From the NCBI RefSeq assembly GCF_003862495.1, contig NZ_RRCH01000023.1, positions 1 to 64,000 on the forward strand: a stretch of 64,000 nucleotides of DNA. Direction: 5' to 3'. Position 1 is the first letter of the stretch. Each line of letters starts with the position of its first letter. This stretch comes from Halocatena pleomorpha. Lineage in GTDB: Archaea; Halobacteriota; Halobacteria; Halobacteriales; Haloarculaceae. Positions 7,187 to 16,155 of this stretch are shown here, in pieces. Below the pieces are notes generated by a model. That model worked only from the letters and a program-made list of their open reading frames with translations. It did no database searches and was not told the origin of the DNA. The translations under genes were made by a program, and so were the position numbers.

Positions 7187-9778
7187 TCACCGGAGCGCGC
7201 CGAGTAGTTTGTAGTCGTGATCGGGTGTGTACCGCCGGAACAGCAGGCTGTTCGTGAGCACCGACACGGAGGAGAGCGCCATGGCTCCTGCAGCAAGCGC
7301 CGGCTGAAGCAGTCCGAGCGAGGCAAGCGGGATCATTGCCGTGTTGTATCCCAGCGCCCAGAACAGGTTCTGTTTGATTTTCTGGAGCGACCCGTCCGAG
7401 ATCCGGATCGCTTTCACCACGTCGAGCGGATCGTCGCGCATCAGCGTCACGTCTGCAGCCTCGATTGCGACATCGGTGCCCGAACCGATCGCGGTACCGA
7501 CGGCAGCGGCCGCAAGTGCGGGTGCGTCGTTGACGCCATCACCGACCATCATCGCCCGGTTGTCGTTCGACTGTACGGCGTTGACCGCGTCGGCCTTGTC
7601 TTCCGGCAGGACTCCAGCACGAACGTTTTCCGGGTCGATTCCGATACGCTCTGCGACCGCATGGGCAGTCTGCTCGTTGTCGCCGGTGATCATGCGAACC
7701 TCAATTCCGCGGTCCCTGAGCGTAGAGACGGCGTGTCTCGCGTTCTCTTTGATCGTATCAGCGACAGCGACGATACCGATGAGTTCACCGCTGGTCGTGT
7801 CACTAGACGCGCGCGCGACGAGCATCGCGGTTTTTCCGTCCGCTTCGAGGCGTGTCAGGGCGTCTTCTATTGGTGACGGATCGATACCGTACTCACGCAT
7901 GAGTTTGCGATTGCCGACGAGCACCGCCATGCCGTCGACAGTCGCCCGGACACCGTGGCCGGGAACGTTCTCGAATCCGGTCGGTTCACTCGGTTCAATG
8001 CCCTGCTCGTTCGCTTTCTCAACGATCGCCTGGGCAAGCGGGTGCTCAGACCCTCGTTCGGCGCTCGCAGCAACACGGAGTATCGTCTCTTCGTCGAGTC
8101 TCTGTTGGTCTTCGAGCATTGCCCCTCCGTCTGAAACCAATTCGGTTTCTGTTCGATCTACGGCACGGACATCAGTGAGTTCCATTTCGCCTTTCGTCAG
8201 CGTTCCCGTTTTGTCGAACACGACCGTATCGATGTCTTTCGTGCGTTCGAGAACGTCACCGCCTTTGAACAGCACGCCGTTTCGTGCACCGATCGAGGTG
8301 CCGACCATCGTTGCGGCCGGCGTTGCGAGTCCGAGCGCACACGGACAGGCGATCAACACGGCTGACGCGAACACCACTACCGCAAACTCGAACAGCGAGA
8401 TGCTTCCTCCCACGAGCGCGGGTCCACCGGCGACGAGTCCCCATAGCGGGAGTGCACTGACGACAGTTGCAAGCAACTCCGGAACGAGGTACCACGCGAG
8501 CCCCCATACTATGGCGTTGGCGATCACGATCGGAACAAAGTACGCCGAGATACGGTCAGCGAGGGTTTGGATGTCCGGTTGGCGGGATTGGGCTTCCTTA
8601 ACCGTCTGAACGATCTGCTGGAGCGCCGTGTCACTGCCGACATTCGTCGCCTCGACGGTCAATACACCGTTCTCGTTGATAGTCGAACCAACGACTTCAT
8701 CTCCAACGGTCTTTTCAACCGGAACGCTTTCACCGGTAACCATCGATTCATCGACCGCGCTTTGCCCATTGATCACGACGCCGTCCGTCGGGATCTTCTC
8801 TCCCGGTCGAACTTTCATTCGATCACCGACAGCGACTTCCTCCAACGGTATTTCCTGCTCCGTACCGTCCTCGTCAACGATGGTCGCCGTGTCGGCTTCC
8901 ATCTCAAGGAGCTGCTGGAGTGCCTCGCCGGCTTGTCCTTTCGAGCGAGCTTCGAGATAGTTGCCCAGCGTGATGAACACGAGGATCAGCGCCGCGGTGT
9001 CGAAGTACAGACTCCCGGCGACTAGTTCTAACAACACCGCGACCGAGTAGAGGTACGCGGTTGAGGAACCGAGTGCGATCAACACGTCCATGTTGGCGGT
9101 CCGGTTGTTGATCAGCGCGTTGTAGGAGTTTTTGTAGAACGGCCAACCCAACACCAGTTGTATCGGAGTCGCTAGCAGGAATTCGACCCAACCGAATTCG
9201 ATCCCGAACACCGTCTCAGGGAGTATCCCGCCGCCGAAGAGGAACGTTTCTACGAGAAACGCAAGCAGTGGAACAGAAAACGCCGCGCCGAACAACGTCA
9301 GACGCCACTGACGACGGATCTCCTCGCGCTGGGCCGCGTTCCGTTCAGTGTCGTCGTCCTCACGCACAGGTGAGTAACCGGCTGTCTCGATGGCGTCGTA
9401 AAGCCGATCGGGCGTGGTCTCCGCCGGATTGTATTCGACGGTCGCTTCCCCGGTTGCGTAGTTGACATCCGCTGCGATCACCCCGGACACGTCTGTGAGC
9501 GCGTTTTCATTGGTCGTCGCGCAGTTTGCACACGACATGTCGGTGATCTCGATCGAAATTGAGTTCTTTACGGCGCTGTATCCCGAATCGTCAATCGTCT
9601 CGTAGAGTTCTGTGAGTGATGTCTTTGTGGGATCGTATTCGACCCGTCCCTCGTCAGTAGCGGCGTTGACGGTCGCTTCCGACACTCCGTCTACCTCTTC
9701 TAACGCTTCTGTTATTGTTTGAGAACAGTTTGCACAGCTCATTCCCTGTATACCGAACTGTGCGGTCTGTGGTGCCAT
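7187..9778 (-). CDS. copA: Copper-translocating P1B-type ATPase CopA
   Basis: This 863-residue heavy-metal ATPase exports Cu(I) across the cell membrane. Two N-terminal metal-binding domains carry GMSCANC (Cys15/Cys18) and DMSCANC (Cys83/Cys86). Eight membrane segments are expected. The ion-channel motif CPCAL lies near residue 480, the actuator motif TGES is present, the phosphorylation site DKTGTLT is near 521, and GDGVNDAP is near 746. The CPC motif together with the paired CxxC domains favours copper or silver over zinc. Length and order match the haloarchaeal CopA family. No copper chaperone or copper-responsive regulator gene is adjacent. Confidence 0.93.
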   Translation of the reverse strand: MAPQTAQFGIQGMSCANCSQTITEALEEVDGVSEATVNAATDEGRVEYDPTKTSLTELYETIDDSGYSAVKNSISIEITDMSCANCATTNENALTDVSGVIAADVNYATGEATVEYNPAETTPDRLYDAIETAGYSPVREDDDTERNAAQREEIRRQWRLTLFGAAFSVPLLAFLVETFLFGGGILPETVFGIEFGWVEFLLATPIQLVLGWPFYKNSYNALINNRTANMDVLIALGSSTAYLYSVAVLLELVAGSLYFDTAALILVFITLGNYLEARSKGQAGEALQQLLEMEADTATIVDEDGTEQEIPLEEVAVGDRMKVRPGEKIPTDGVVINGQSAVDESMVTGESVPVEKTVGDEVVGSTINENGVLTVEATNVGSDTALQQIVQTVKEAQSRQPDIQTLADRISAYFVPIVIANAIVWGLAWYLVPELLATVVSALPLWGLVAGGPALVGGSISLFEFAVVVFASAVLIACPCALGLATPAATMVGTSIGARNGVLFKGGDVLERTKDIDTVVFDKTGTLTKGEMELTDVRAVDRTETELVSDGGAMLEDQQRLDEETILRVAASAERGSEHPLAQAIVEKANEQGIEPSEPTGFENVPGHGVRATVDGMAVLVGNRKLMREYGIDPSPIEDALTRLEADGKTAMLVARASSDTTSGELIGIVAVADTIKENARHAVSTLRDRGIEVRMITGDNEQTAHAVAERIGIDPENVRAGVLPEDKADAVNAVQSNDNRAMMVGDGVNDAPALAAAAVGTAIGSGTDVAIEAADVTLMRDDPLDVVKAIRISDGSLQKIKQNLFWALGYNTAMIPLASLGLLQPALAAGAMALSSVSVLTNSLLFRRYTPDHDYKLLGALR

Positions 9779-9962
9779 TATCTCTGTATAGGGGCTCCCC
9801 TTTCAATGGCCTTTCTACTGTGATATCCGGCTTCAGTCGCGATCTCATGCCGATATCCGAGACTTATAGCTGGGTAATGTTTGCATTCCAAAGCAGAAGT
9901 AGTCATATTCGAACGCCTGTACTACTGTGCGTCAATCATTGTCTCACCGCCGATCTGACTTC

Positions 9963-10256
9963 TCACTCCTGGTGATCAACGGTGTCGGTGCTGTTACTCC
10001 CATCTGTCCTTTTATCGACTGACTCCGAATCTCCTCCTCCCGTGCCAAATACGAACGCTCCTGTATCACCAGGGATCTCGTCCTCATTGTTTGTGCTGCT
10101 GTCGGTACCATCCCCTCGACTCTCTTCGTCCTTGTGAGTAGTTCGCATCCACCACCATCCAACTCCCAAACCGAGACAAAGCAACCCGACGCCAATGAGA
10201 AGAAGGCCGAAACTGTTAGCGGGGGTGCTGACGACCGGCACTTGTACCGGATCCAT
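9963..10256 (-). CDS. Small single-pass membrane protein, 97 aa
   Basis: The product has a short N-terminus, one strong membrane helix (LLLIGVGLLCLGLGVGWWWM, about residues 18-38) and an acidic, Ser/Gly/Asp-rich tail of about 55 residues. The charge pattern places the acidic tail in the cytoplasm. The ATG at 10256 is preferred because it opens directly before the helix. No family is recognised. It is divergent from the MFS transporter gene. Confidence 0.55.
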   Translation of the reverse strand: MDPVQVPVVSTPANSFGLLLIGVGLLCLGLGVGWWWMRTTHKDEESRGDGTDSSTNNEDEIPGDTGAFVFGTGGGDSESVDKRTDGSNSTDTVDHQE

Positions 10257-10506
10257 AGATGTCGTATGGAACGGTCATACTACTGTATTGTGGCTTGCGA
10301 ATGTAGTTAGTTATTAGTGACATATAAGTCGTTCTCGCACTGTCCGATTGAGGAATGTCGACGACTGGACCAACGCGTCAGTCGTTCTCCTCGTACGCTT
10401 TCACTCGAAAGCCGACTGGAGCAGTAGCTATACTGTCGCAAAACTTTATTTTCTTATGATGCTACTGGATTCGGTCAGATGATCTCGGGTTCGCCACGTT
10501 CATACG

Positions 10507-11766
10507 ATGCTCGTTCCATCGTCGAAACGGATGCAGTCTGTCGGTGATGTGCTCAGGCAGCAACTTGCGAGAACCGGGCGGCTGTTGAGCAACGGGCGAG
10601 GATGGACGTTGTTCGTCGTGGCAGCCGGATGGCTTTCTATCCTCGGTGGTCGATACCTCTTTCCGGTGGTGCTTCCGCAGGTCAGACGATTTTTTGAGGT
10701 TAGCAACGCCGCTGCTGGCACAGCGATCACGGTGCTCTGGGCTGGGTATGCCCTGATGCAGTTCCCCGCCGGCGCGTTAACCGATCGGTTTGGCGAACGG
10801 CGACTTCTCGCTGGGAGTCTCCTGACCGGAGCGACAGCGATCGTAGCAATCTGTTTCGCGCCGACGTTCTGGCTGTTCGTCGTCGGCTGTGGACTGTTCG
10901 GTCTTGGGACCGGACTGTACGGTCCCGCTCGTGGGATCGTCATTTCCAGAACGTTCGGTGAACACGATGGGACCGCAATCGGCGTTGTGCTCGCCACCGG
11001 ATCGATCGGTTCAGCGACGATTCCGTTGATTGCCAGCCGATTCGTCGGTTCGATCGGCTGGCAACCAACTGTTGGGATGCTCATCGTTCCGTTTCTGCTC
11101 GTCGGCATCGGTGTTTGGGTCGTCGTATCACAGCCTCCGATCGATCCGGACGGAAGCGGATTGTCCCCAGAATTCCTCCGAACAGTCCAAACGGCCGTTA
11201 CACGGCGTGCAGTTGCAATTGCTACAACCGCTGTCACGCTCATGTTGTTCGTGGCACAAGGATTGACAGCCTTTCTCCCGACATACTTTGTCATGATAAA
11301 GGGACTCGAACAGACGACTGCTGCTGGACTGTTCTCGCTGTTCTTTCTGAGCGGTGCGGCCTGTCAGTCGCTCGCGGGCAACGCAGCCGATCGGTTCGGC
11401 AGTCCGACGGTGCTGATGACTGTTGCTGGCGTGAGTGTCGTGCCGTTGCTCGCGTTGCCGTTCGTCGAGGAACTCGTCCCGTTGGGCGTGTTGACCGTGC
11501 TTCTCGGCTCTCGATTAGCGATCAATCCTGTCAGTAACGCCTACATCATCGCCGTAGTTCCCGACGCCGTTCAAGGAACGGCGTGGGGATTTCTCCGCAC
11601 GAGCTTTTTCCTTCTCGCCGCAACCGGTTCAACTGTTGTCGGAGCGCTGTTCGACGCGCAGTTGGCGAACGCCGCGATCATCGGTCTTGCTGCACTCAGT
11701 GCCGTCGCAACCGGGTTGTACGTGTTCCTCCCCACACGGACCGCTGTCGATTCAGGTAGCGTTTGA
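10507..11766 (+). CDS. Major facilitator superfamily transporter
   Basis: This 419-residue membrane protein has about twelve hydrophobic segments. The loop between segments 2 and 3 reads GALTDRFGERRLLAG, the MFS motif A, with a weaker repeat NAADRFGSPTVLM between segments 8 and 9. That fixes the superfamily but not the substrate or direction of transport. The ATG at 10507 leaves a 35-residue cytoplasmic N-terminus. It is transcribed alone. A long open frame on the opposite strand (10500-11294) is antisense shadow. Confidence 0.8.
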   Translation: MLVPSSKRMQSVGDVLRQQLARTGRLLSNGRGWTLFVVAAGWLSILGGRYLFPVVLPQVRRFFEVSNAAAGTAITVLWAGYALMQFPAGALTDRFGERRLLAGSLLTGATAIVAICFAPTFWLFVVGCGLFGLGTGLYGPARGIVISRTFGEHDGTAIGVVLATGSIGSATIPLIASRFVGSIGWQPTVGMLIVPFLLVGIGVWVVVSQPPIDPDGSGLSPEFLRTVQTAVTRRAVAIATTAVTLMLFVAQGLTAFLPTYFVMIKGLEQTTAAGLFSLFFLSGAACQSLAGNAADRFGSPTVLMTVAGVSVVPLLALPFVEELVPLGVLTVLLGSRLAINPVSNAYIIAVVPDAVQGTAWGFLRTSFFLLAATGSTVVGALFDAQLANAAIIGLAALSAVATGLYVFLPTRTAVDSGSV

Positions 11767-12022
11767 CATCCAGACCGTTGTGGATCTGATCGAGTTGACG
11801 CGATCACGCACCGACGCGATCACGCGCCGAAACTGTGTCGACGCTCTTTAGGGGACTCGCCTACGAACCAGAATCGACTGGCGATCGTGTCACTAGCGGT
11901 TCCGTATCCGTTGGATTTCACGAACCAACTCGATCTGATGGATACGACTGATTCGCATATCGAACGATCATAGCGTGTGATCCCAATCCTTTTCAGCCGT
12001 TTGCGCATTTTGGTCGATAACC
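11767..12022. other. Intergenic stretch with a 13-bp direct repeat
   Basis: GACGCGATCACGC occurs at 11797-11809 and again at 11813-11825, 16 bp apart. I see no gene; the remainder would hold the promoter for the PolD subunit gene. Confidence 0.4.
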
Positions 12023-13570
12023 TTGAATCGCCGAATCCAGGTTGTAAGGACACTAGCAAGACAGGGGTACAACGCCGACCGAGAGGCTGTAACGCTCCTT
12101 ACGTCGTCGGAGTCACCGTCGCACGTGATCGAAACGATGGCTGACCATCTCCCGGAGGACACGCTTCGCGTCACGGCTGACAACGTACGGGAGGCACTCA
12201 ATCAGTTGGGGAGAGAGATCGATACGACCGCTTCGGTCACTGTCGATCCAGCCAACGTACCGACATCTCAGGGATCGGCCACCACGGACGAGACCGACCA
12301 AAACGGTGTGGCCGACGCCGAACGACATTCCGACCCGGCTAACCGTGACCGTTCGACGCGCGATGACCGTGGTTCCGTAATCATCTCTGGAGACGTTACT
12401 GGTGAGAGCACCGGCACTGGAACGTACGAGACGTTCGTCCAGACGTTTCGGGACCGGTATCAGCGTCTCTCCGAGCAGTTGCGGGGTCGATTGAACCACC
12501 GGCCAGCAGAAACCTTAGCGGAGATGCCGGGCCAGAACGAGGCTGCGATGATCGGCTTGGTAAACGATATCCAGTCGACAAAAAACGGTCACTGGCTGAT
12601 CGAACTCGAAGACACTACCGGAACGTTCAGCTGTCTCGTGATGAAAGACCGGGAGATCGCAGACGCTGTAAACGAGCTGTGTTTCGATGAGTGCATCGGC
12701 GTGGCGGGAACGCTGTCGAACGACGGTGAGATCCTGTTCGTGGACGACATTCACTTTCCAGACATTCCCCACACGTATCGGCCGTCGACGGCCGACCGAC
12801 ACGTCCAAGCCGCGCTCATCTCTGACGTTCACGTCGGCAGTCAGGAGTTTCATGCGGCGGCCTGGGAGCAGTTCACCGATTGGCTCCACACCGAGGAGGC
12901 CGAACGCGTTGAGTATCTGCTCATCGCTGGTGATATGGTCGAAGGCGTCGGCGTCTATCCCGAGCAGGACGAGGAGCTGTCGATCGTCGACATCTACGAT
13001 CAGTACGAACGGTTCTCGGAGTTGCTGAAAGCGGTTCCTGGTGATATGGAGATCGTCATGATCCCTGGCAATCACGACGCCGTCCGGTTGGCCGAACCAC
13101 AACCGGCGTTTGACGAGGAACTCCGGGACATCATGCGCGCCCACGACGCCCGTATCACAGGTAACCCCTCCACGGTCACAATTGAGGGTGTATCCGTACT
13201 GTTGTATCACGGCGTTTCTCTCTATGAGGTGATCATCGACACGCCTGACTTGGATCTAGAGCATCCCCATGAGGCGATGTGCAACCTCCTCAAGAAACGC
13301 CACGTCGCGCCTCAGTACGGCGGCCAACTCCGACTCGCGCCTGAAGAGCGGGATTATCTCGTGATCGACGAGATTCCTGATGTGTTCCATACTGGCCATC
13401 TCCACAAGTTCGGTTGTGGATCCTACAACAACGTATTGGCCGTCAATTCGGGCTGTTGGCAGAAGCAAACGTCATACCAACGCTCACAGGGAATCGATCC
13501 TGACGTTGGCTACGCTCCGATCCTTGATCTCGACACTCACGAAATGACGATCCGGAAGTTCACCGCGTAA
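12023..13570 (+). CDS. polD1: DNA polymerase D small subunit (DP1)
   Basis: This 515-residue protein is the proofreading subunit of archaeal replicative polymerase D. The N-terminal helical region (RIQVVRTLARQGYNADREAV) is followed by an acidic linker and an OB-fold. A calcineurin-type phosphoesterase domain from about residue 265 carries ISDVHVGS, IAGDMVEG, MIPGNHD, LYHG and HTGHLHKFG, the two-metal site of the 3'-5' exonuclease. The only plausible start is TTG at 12023: the reading frame has a stop at 11978-11980 and no ATG or GTG between. It works with the large subunit DP2, which is not in the window. Confidence 0.92.
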   Translation: MNRRIQVVRTLARQGYNADREAVTLLTSSESPSHVIETMADHLPEDTLRVTADNVREALNQLGREIDTTASVTVDPANVPTSQGSATTDETDQNGVADAERHSDPANRDRSTRDDRGSVIISGDVTGESTGTGTYETFVQTFRDRYQRLSEQLRGRLNHRPAETLAEMPGQNEAAMIGLVNDIQSTKNGHWLIELEDTTGTFSCLVMKDREIADAVNELCFDECIGVAGTLSNDGEILFVDDIHFPDIPHTYRPSTADRHVQAALISDVHVGSQEFHAAAWEQFTDWLHTEEAERVEYLLIAGDMVEGVGVYPEQDEELSIVDIYDQYERFSELLKAVPGDMEIVMIPGNHDAVRLAEPQPAFDEELRDIMRAHDARITGNPSTVTIEGVSVLLYHGVSLYEVIIDTPDLDLEHPHEAMCNLLKKRHVAPQYGGQLRLAPEERDYLVIDEIPDVFHTGHLHKFGCGSYNNVLAVNSGCWQKQTSYQRSQGIDPDVGYAPILDLDTHEMTIRKFTA

Positions 13571-13572
13571 CT

Positions 13573-13850
13573 GTGAACGAAGCCGTTCCACTGGCGTTGA
13601 ACTCCTTGGAGAACCAATCGATGTCCCCTTGTTGTGTGAGCTCACCACTGACGGTAGTCCCGTTGATCGCTGTCAGCCTCCTGACCGTCGTTCGGCTTGT
13701 TTTCACTCTGGCTTTGGGCGAGTGCTCCTGTGGGTATCATCGCTCCGAGAACCAACAGCGCCAAAAAGGCGACGTTGGCATGTAATACATCGATGTATAG
13801 CTGTCTGTGTGATCTAGTTTCATGATAAATACCTTCACATTCAAAAAATC
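13573..13850 (-). pseudogene. Possible remnant of a secreted protein
   Basis: On the minus strand one frame gives HANVAFLALLVLGAMIPTGA followed by LAQSQSENKPND, which looks like a signal peptide and cleavage site. It ends in a stop near 13660. After a +1 shift the next frame continues as SGELTQQGDIDWFSKEFNAS, resembling a domain of the pre-peptidase type. An ATG-headed start upstream (about 13831) is in yet another frame. Two frame breaks suggest a decayed gene. The plus-strand frame at 13573-13785 is probably only its shadow. Confidence 0.35.
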
Positions 13851-13913
13851 ACGTCATATAATTTGTGTGGGTGTGAGCGGGACTTTTTACGCAGAGAGTG
13901 ACTAGCTCCATCA

Positions 13914-14075
13914 ATGGCTCCCGTCGACTACCGATGTCCTTGTGGTGCCACGCTTCGATTCAAACAGGATCTCACGAAGGAGGGTGCGATCCGACCCACG
14001 TGGAAATGCAAGGACTGTGGGACGCCGGTTCCCGGACAGACCGCTGAACAGATCAGGCATCAACATCCCTCCTGA
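13914..14075 (+). CDS. Small zinc-ribbon protein, 53 aa
   Basis: The ATG at 13914 opens a 53-residue product starting MAPVDYRCPCGATLRFKQDL. Two Cys pairs, CPC (residues 8-10) and CKDC (residues 32-35), form a likely four-Cys zinc site, as in the abundant small CPxCG-related proteins of haloarchaea. A TATA-like CATATAATTT lies about 55 bp upstream, with a 5' leader between. The specific role is unknown. Confidence 0.7.
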   Translation: MAPVDYRCPCGATLRFKQDLTKEGAIRPTWKCKDCGTPVPGQTAEQIRHQHPS

Positions 14076-14283
14076 ACAGTGCAGCCTAGATTTGCGCGTT
14101 CGCCTCTCCAACATGGATGAGAGCTGAGCCACCAACTTATTTTGTATGTCTTCTCACACGTCAGTGCGCCTTGCTGAGCACACGTAGACAGAGCTTGAAC
14201 GGCCCTTGAAGACGGAACAGGGACAGCGATCGTGCGATCGGGTCGGTCGAACAACATGGACCACACCTCCCGCTGATCATCAA

Positions 14284-14330
14284 GATACAAGCGGGACCCC
14301 TCGGCCCTTTAGGGCGGAGAAGGTGACGGA
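14284..14330 (+). mobile_element. Possible right-end relic of an IS200/IS605-family element
   Basis: A GC-rich hairpin-forming segment, GCGGGACCCCTCGGCCCTTT then AGGGCGGAGAAGGTGACGG, resembles the subterminal structure found just after tnpB in haloarchaeal IS200/IS605 elements. No transposase coding sequence remains, so this is based on pattern memory only. Confidence 0.35.
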
Positions 14331-14492
14331 TACGCTTGCAGGCGACGCGCTTTCCCGACGCATTGCCAAGAGGCTCGGTGACGCGCTAGCTGCTCCCACT
14401 GTACGCTCCGACTGCTCGGGCCACCACATGGAGTGTCTCGGAACGATCACGATTCTGGCGTCGACGTTGATGGAACTGATATGTGCCCACTG

Positions 14493-14681
14493 TCAGTCGT
14501 TGAACGAACACAGCTTCGAGTACATCGTTCTCGTTCTGACCCACGGCGGAAACTTCGCCCCGACGAACACCGTTGCTCCTGAGATCGCCCGCAACATCGA
14601 CGCACCGTGATCACCCTCGCGGATCTTGAGCAACTCATGGAGCTGCAGAACGAGGGCCTCAGAACGGCTGGTGTCGACCAT
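14493..14681 (-). CDS. Hypothetical short frame, possibly a gene fragment
   Basis: The frame begins MVDTSRSEALVLQLHELLKI and runs about 62 residues to a stop at 14493, with an ordinary amphipathic composition. No family is recognised. Continuing past the stop in the same frame gives more protein-like text (VDARIVIVPRHSMWW), so this may be the front of a longer gene broken by a nonsense change. It overlaps a plus-strand frame that looks less protein-like. Confidence 0.3.
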   Translation of the reverse strand: MVDTSRSEALVLQLHELLKIREGDHGASMLRAISGATVFVGAKFPPWVRTRTMYSKLCSFND

Positions 14682-14733
14682 CACAGCCGATACTGTTTCC
14701 CCCGAATGAGTCCTCCTCTGACGCAGCAGGGTG

Positions 14734-14878
14734 TCGCGCTGTGAATACGTTTACGACAGTATGTGAATTCCAAACTGTGTATACGCTTTACACAGTTCAC
14801 ACTGTACAACGAATCTGAGACTGTTCGAACGGTACTAACGGTGTTCGAAGTTAGTACTGTCCAAACAGTGTAGACGGT
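14734..14878. repeat. 9-bp tandem array, left arm (about 16 units)
   Basis: Cutting the sequence every 9 bp gives units such as TCGCGCTGT, TACGACAGT, CCAAACTGT, TTACACAGT, TCACACTGT, TCGAACGGT, ACTAACGGT, TAGTACTGT, CCAAACAGT and GTAGACGGT. The consensus is about NNNNACNGT, with one 10-bp step at 14815-14824. The array ends 4 bp before the stop codon of the small ParA-partner gene. It is not coding. It is a candidate centromere or operator array. Confidence 0.85.
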
Positions 14879-14882
14879 AGAA

Positions 14883-15290
14883 TTAGGGGAGGTCGTCCAC
14901 AGCGTCTGGGTCCAGGTCGCGTGCTTCGAGGACGAGCTCCGTTACTTTTTGTGGGTGTTCGTGGGCGAAACGGACCATCGCGTCGTGGGCTTCCCGAACC
15001 TCGAAATCGTCGTGGCCCAGCGCAATCAAGTTGTTCTCGACACTGTTGCACAACACCTTGATGAGTCGTGCGGTCTCCTCATTCGGATAGATCGAGAGTT
15101 TCTTGCTCGTTTGAGCGGCAAACGCCGGCCCTGTGGTCTCGCTTGGATCTGCTGTTTCTGTTTTTGAATCAGTTGCTGATTCGTCCGTTGTGGTTTCGGT
15201 TTCGTTTCCAAGATCCTCGTCAGCTTCGTCCTGTTCACTTGCTCCCTCTTTCACTTGATCCAGTTGGTTTCGTAGATTGCTGCTGTCCAT
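14883..15290 (-). CDS. Small acidic partner of ParA, candidate centromere-binding protein
   Basis: This 135-residue protein is encoded directly after parA: parA ends at 15292 and this ATG is at 15290, so translation is probably coupled. The first 70 residues are acidic and disordered (Asp/Glu/Thr-rich). The C-terminal half begins with a short strand, SKKLSIYPNEETARLIKVLC, and continues with two or more helices (REAHDAMVRFAHEHPQKVTE). A strand followed by helices would suit a ribbon-helix-helix-like dimer, and a flexible N-terminus that stimulates the ATPase is typical of small ParB-equivalents such as ParG. It has no canonical ParB/Spo0J motif. A role as DNA-binding adaptor is inferred from position and from the 9-bp arrays on both sides. 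Confidence 0.6.
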   Translation of the reverse strand: MDSSNLRNQLDQVKEGASEQDEADEDLGNETETTTDESATDSKTETADPSETTGPAFAAQTSKKLSIYPNEETARLIKVLCNSVENNLIALGHDDFEVREAHDAMVRFAHEHPQKVTELVLEARDLDPDAVDDLP

Positions 15291-15291
15291 A

Positions 15292-16155
15292 TTATGCACG
15301 CTCCGCGACGATCCCCGCTAAGGTATCGAAATGTTTGATCTGATCGCACGATGAATCGTACTCCGCCACCGGCTTGTTCTCGGTGAACGAATCTGACAGG
15401 GCGTCACGTTCACGGATACCCGGAAGTGGGATATCACCCCGTCCCTGGTCGTCGATCTGTTCCCATTGCTCATCAGTGATACGCGCGTACTGCGGCAGGT
15501 AGTCGACCCAGTTTTCGTTGAGATCTTCGAGTAGACGGCGGTCCGGTTTCCTCGGTCGGATCGATTCACTCAACATGTTTGGCGTGATCGCGAGGATATC
15601 GGCTGCGCCGTCGGTCGCTTCGATGATCGGTAGTAGTTGCGATTCCATGATACGTTCGAGACCGCTGATGCTTCCCTGACCGGGGATGACCGGCACGATG
15701 AAACTCTGAGCAGCGACGAGCGCGTTGTCGGCCACTTTCGAGGGATCTCCGGGTGTATCTAAAACGACGTACTCATACCCCTCCCCACGCAGCGGATCGA
15801 CAATCTCGTTTTTGAGAATAACGTCGGCGTTCATCTGGTTTTTCATCCGGTCATTGATGGTCGACATCTCTGTAGAACTGGGGACGACGCTGAATCCCCA
15901 TTCCGTCTCGATGAGGAGTTCGGATGGATGTGTGTCTCGGAAAATGACGTTTTCGAGCTGTCCGTTTTTATTGTACGCCTCTCCGAACCCGAGAAACTCC
16001 GTTCCGTGTCCGTTCTTATCGACATCGACATACACCGTTTTCCCATGATTCTTCTGAAGACGGTGTGCGAGATTGATTGCGATTGTCGATTTCCCCATTC
16101 CCCCTTTCAAAATACATACTGCAACGACGCCGTTCTGTGATGTTTGTGGTTCCAT
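15292..16155 (-). CDS. parA: ParA/Soj-type partition ATPase
   Basis: This 287-residue P-loop ATPase belongs to the ParA/MinD superfamily. The deviant Walker A is LKGGMGKST with the signature lysine at residue 17; Walker A' is VYVDVDKNG, and the switch motif VVLDTPGD lies near residue 115. Its C-terminus (GIRERDALSDSFTENKPVAE, then YD) is typical of plasmid and chromosomal Soj proteins. Such ATPases bind DNA non-specifically with ATP and move cargo held by a centromere-binding partner. The ATG at 16155 is chosen over the upstream TTG because it directly precedes the domain. Its promoter lies inside the 9-bp array, which suggests autoregulation by the partner protein. Confidence 0.88.
   Translation of the reverse strand: MEPQTSQNGVVAVCILKGGMGKSTIAINLAHRLQKNHGKTVYVDVDKNGHGTEFLGFGEAYNKNGQLENVIFRDTHPSELLIETEWGFSVVPSSTEMSTINDRMKNQMNADVILKNEIVDPLRGEGYEYVVLDTPGDPSKVADNALVAAQSFIVPVIPGQGSISGLERIMESQLLPIIEATDGAADILAITPNMLSESIRPRKPDRRLLEDLNENWVDYLPQYARITDEQWEQIDDQGRGDIPLPGIRERDALSDSFTENKPVAEYDSSCDQIKHFDTLAGIVAERA

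Larger units (their letters stand above)
14076..14733. other. Accessory stretch with a possible IS200/IS605 end
   Basis: No intact gene is convincing here. At 14284-14330 lies AAGCGGGACCCCTCGGCCCT followed by TTAGGGCGGAGAAGG, with the CGGCCCTTTAGGGCGG-type hairpin seen at right ends of haloarchaeal IS200/IS605-family elements. A minus-strand frame at 14493-14681 reads sensibly (MVDTSRSEALVLQLHELLKI) but is short and ends abruptly, perhaps a gene fragment. The stretch lies next to the partition arrays. Confidence 0.4.

Noticed and set aside
7341-8609. 422-residue plus-strand open frame opposite copA
   Set aside because: It is Ser/Thr/Ala-rich with no domain and lies wholly antisense to a clear CopA gene; it is a by-product of high-GC codon bias.
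10428-10440. Single CTATACTGT resembling the 9-bp unit before the MFS gene
   Set aside because: Only one unit without in-phase neighbours, as expected by chance.
10500-11294. 264-residue minus-strand frame opposite the MFS gene
   Set aside because: Basic, Thr/Pro/Ser-rich antisense product; the plus strand has the MFS motif A.
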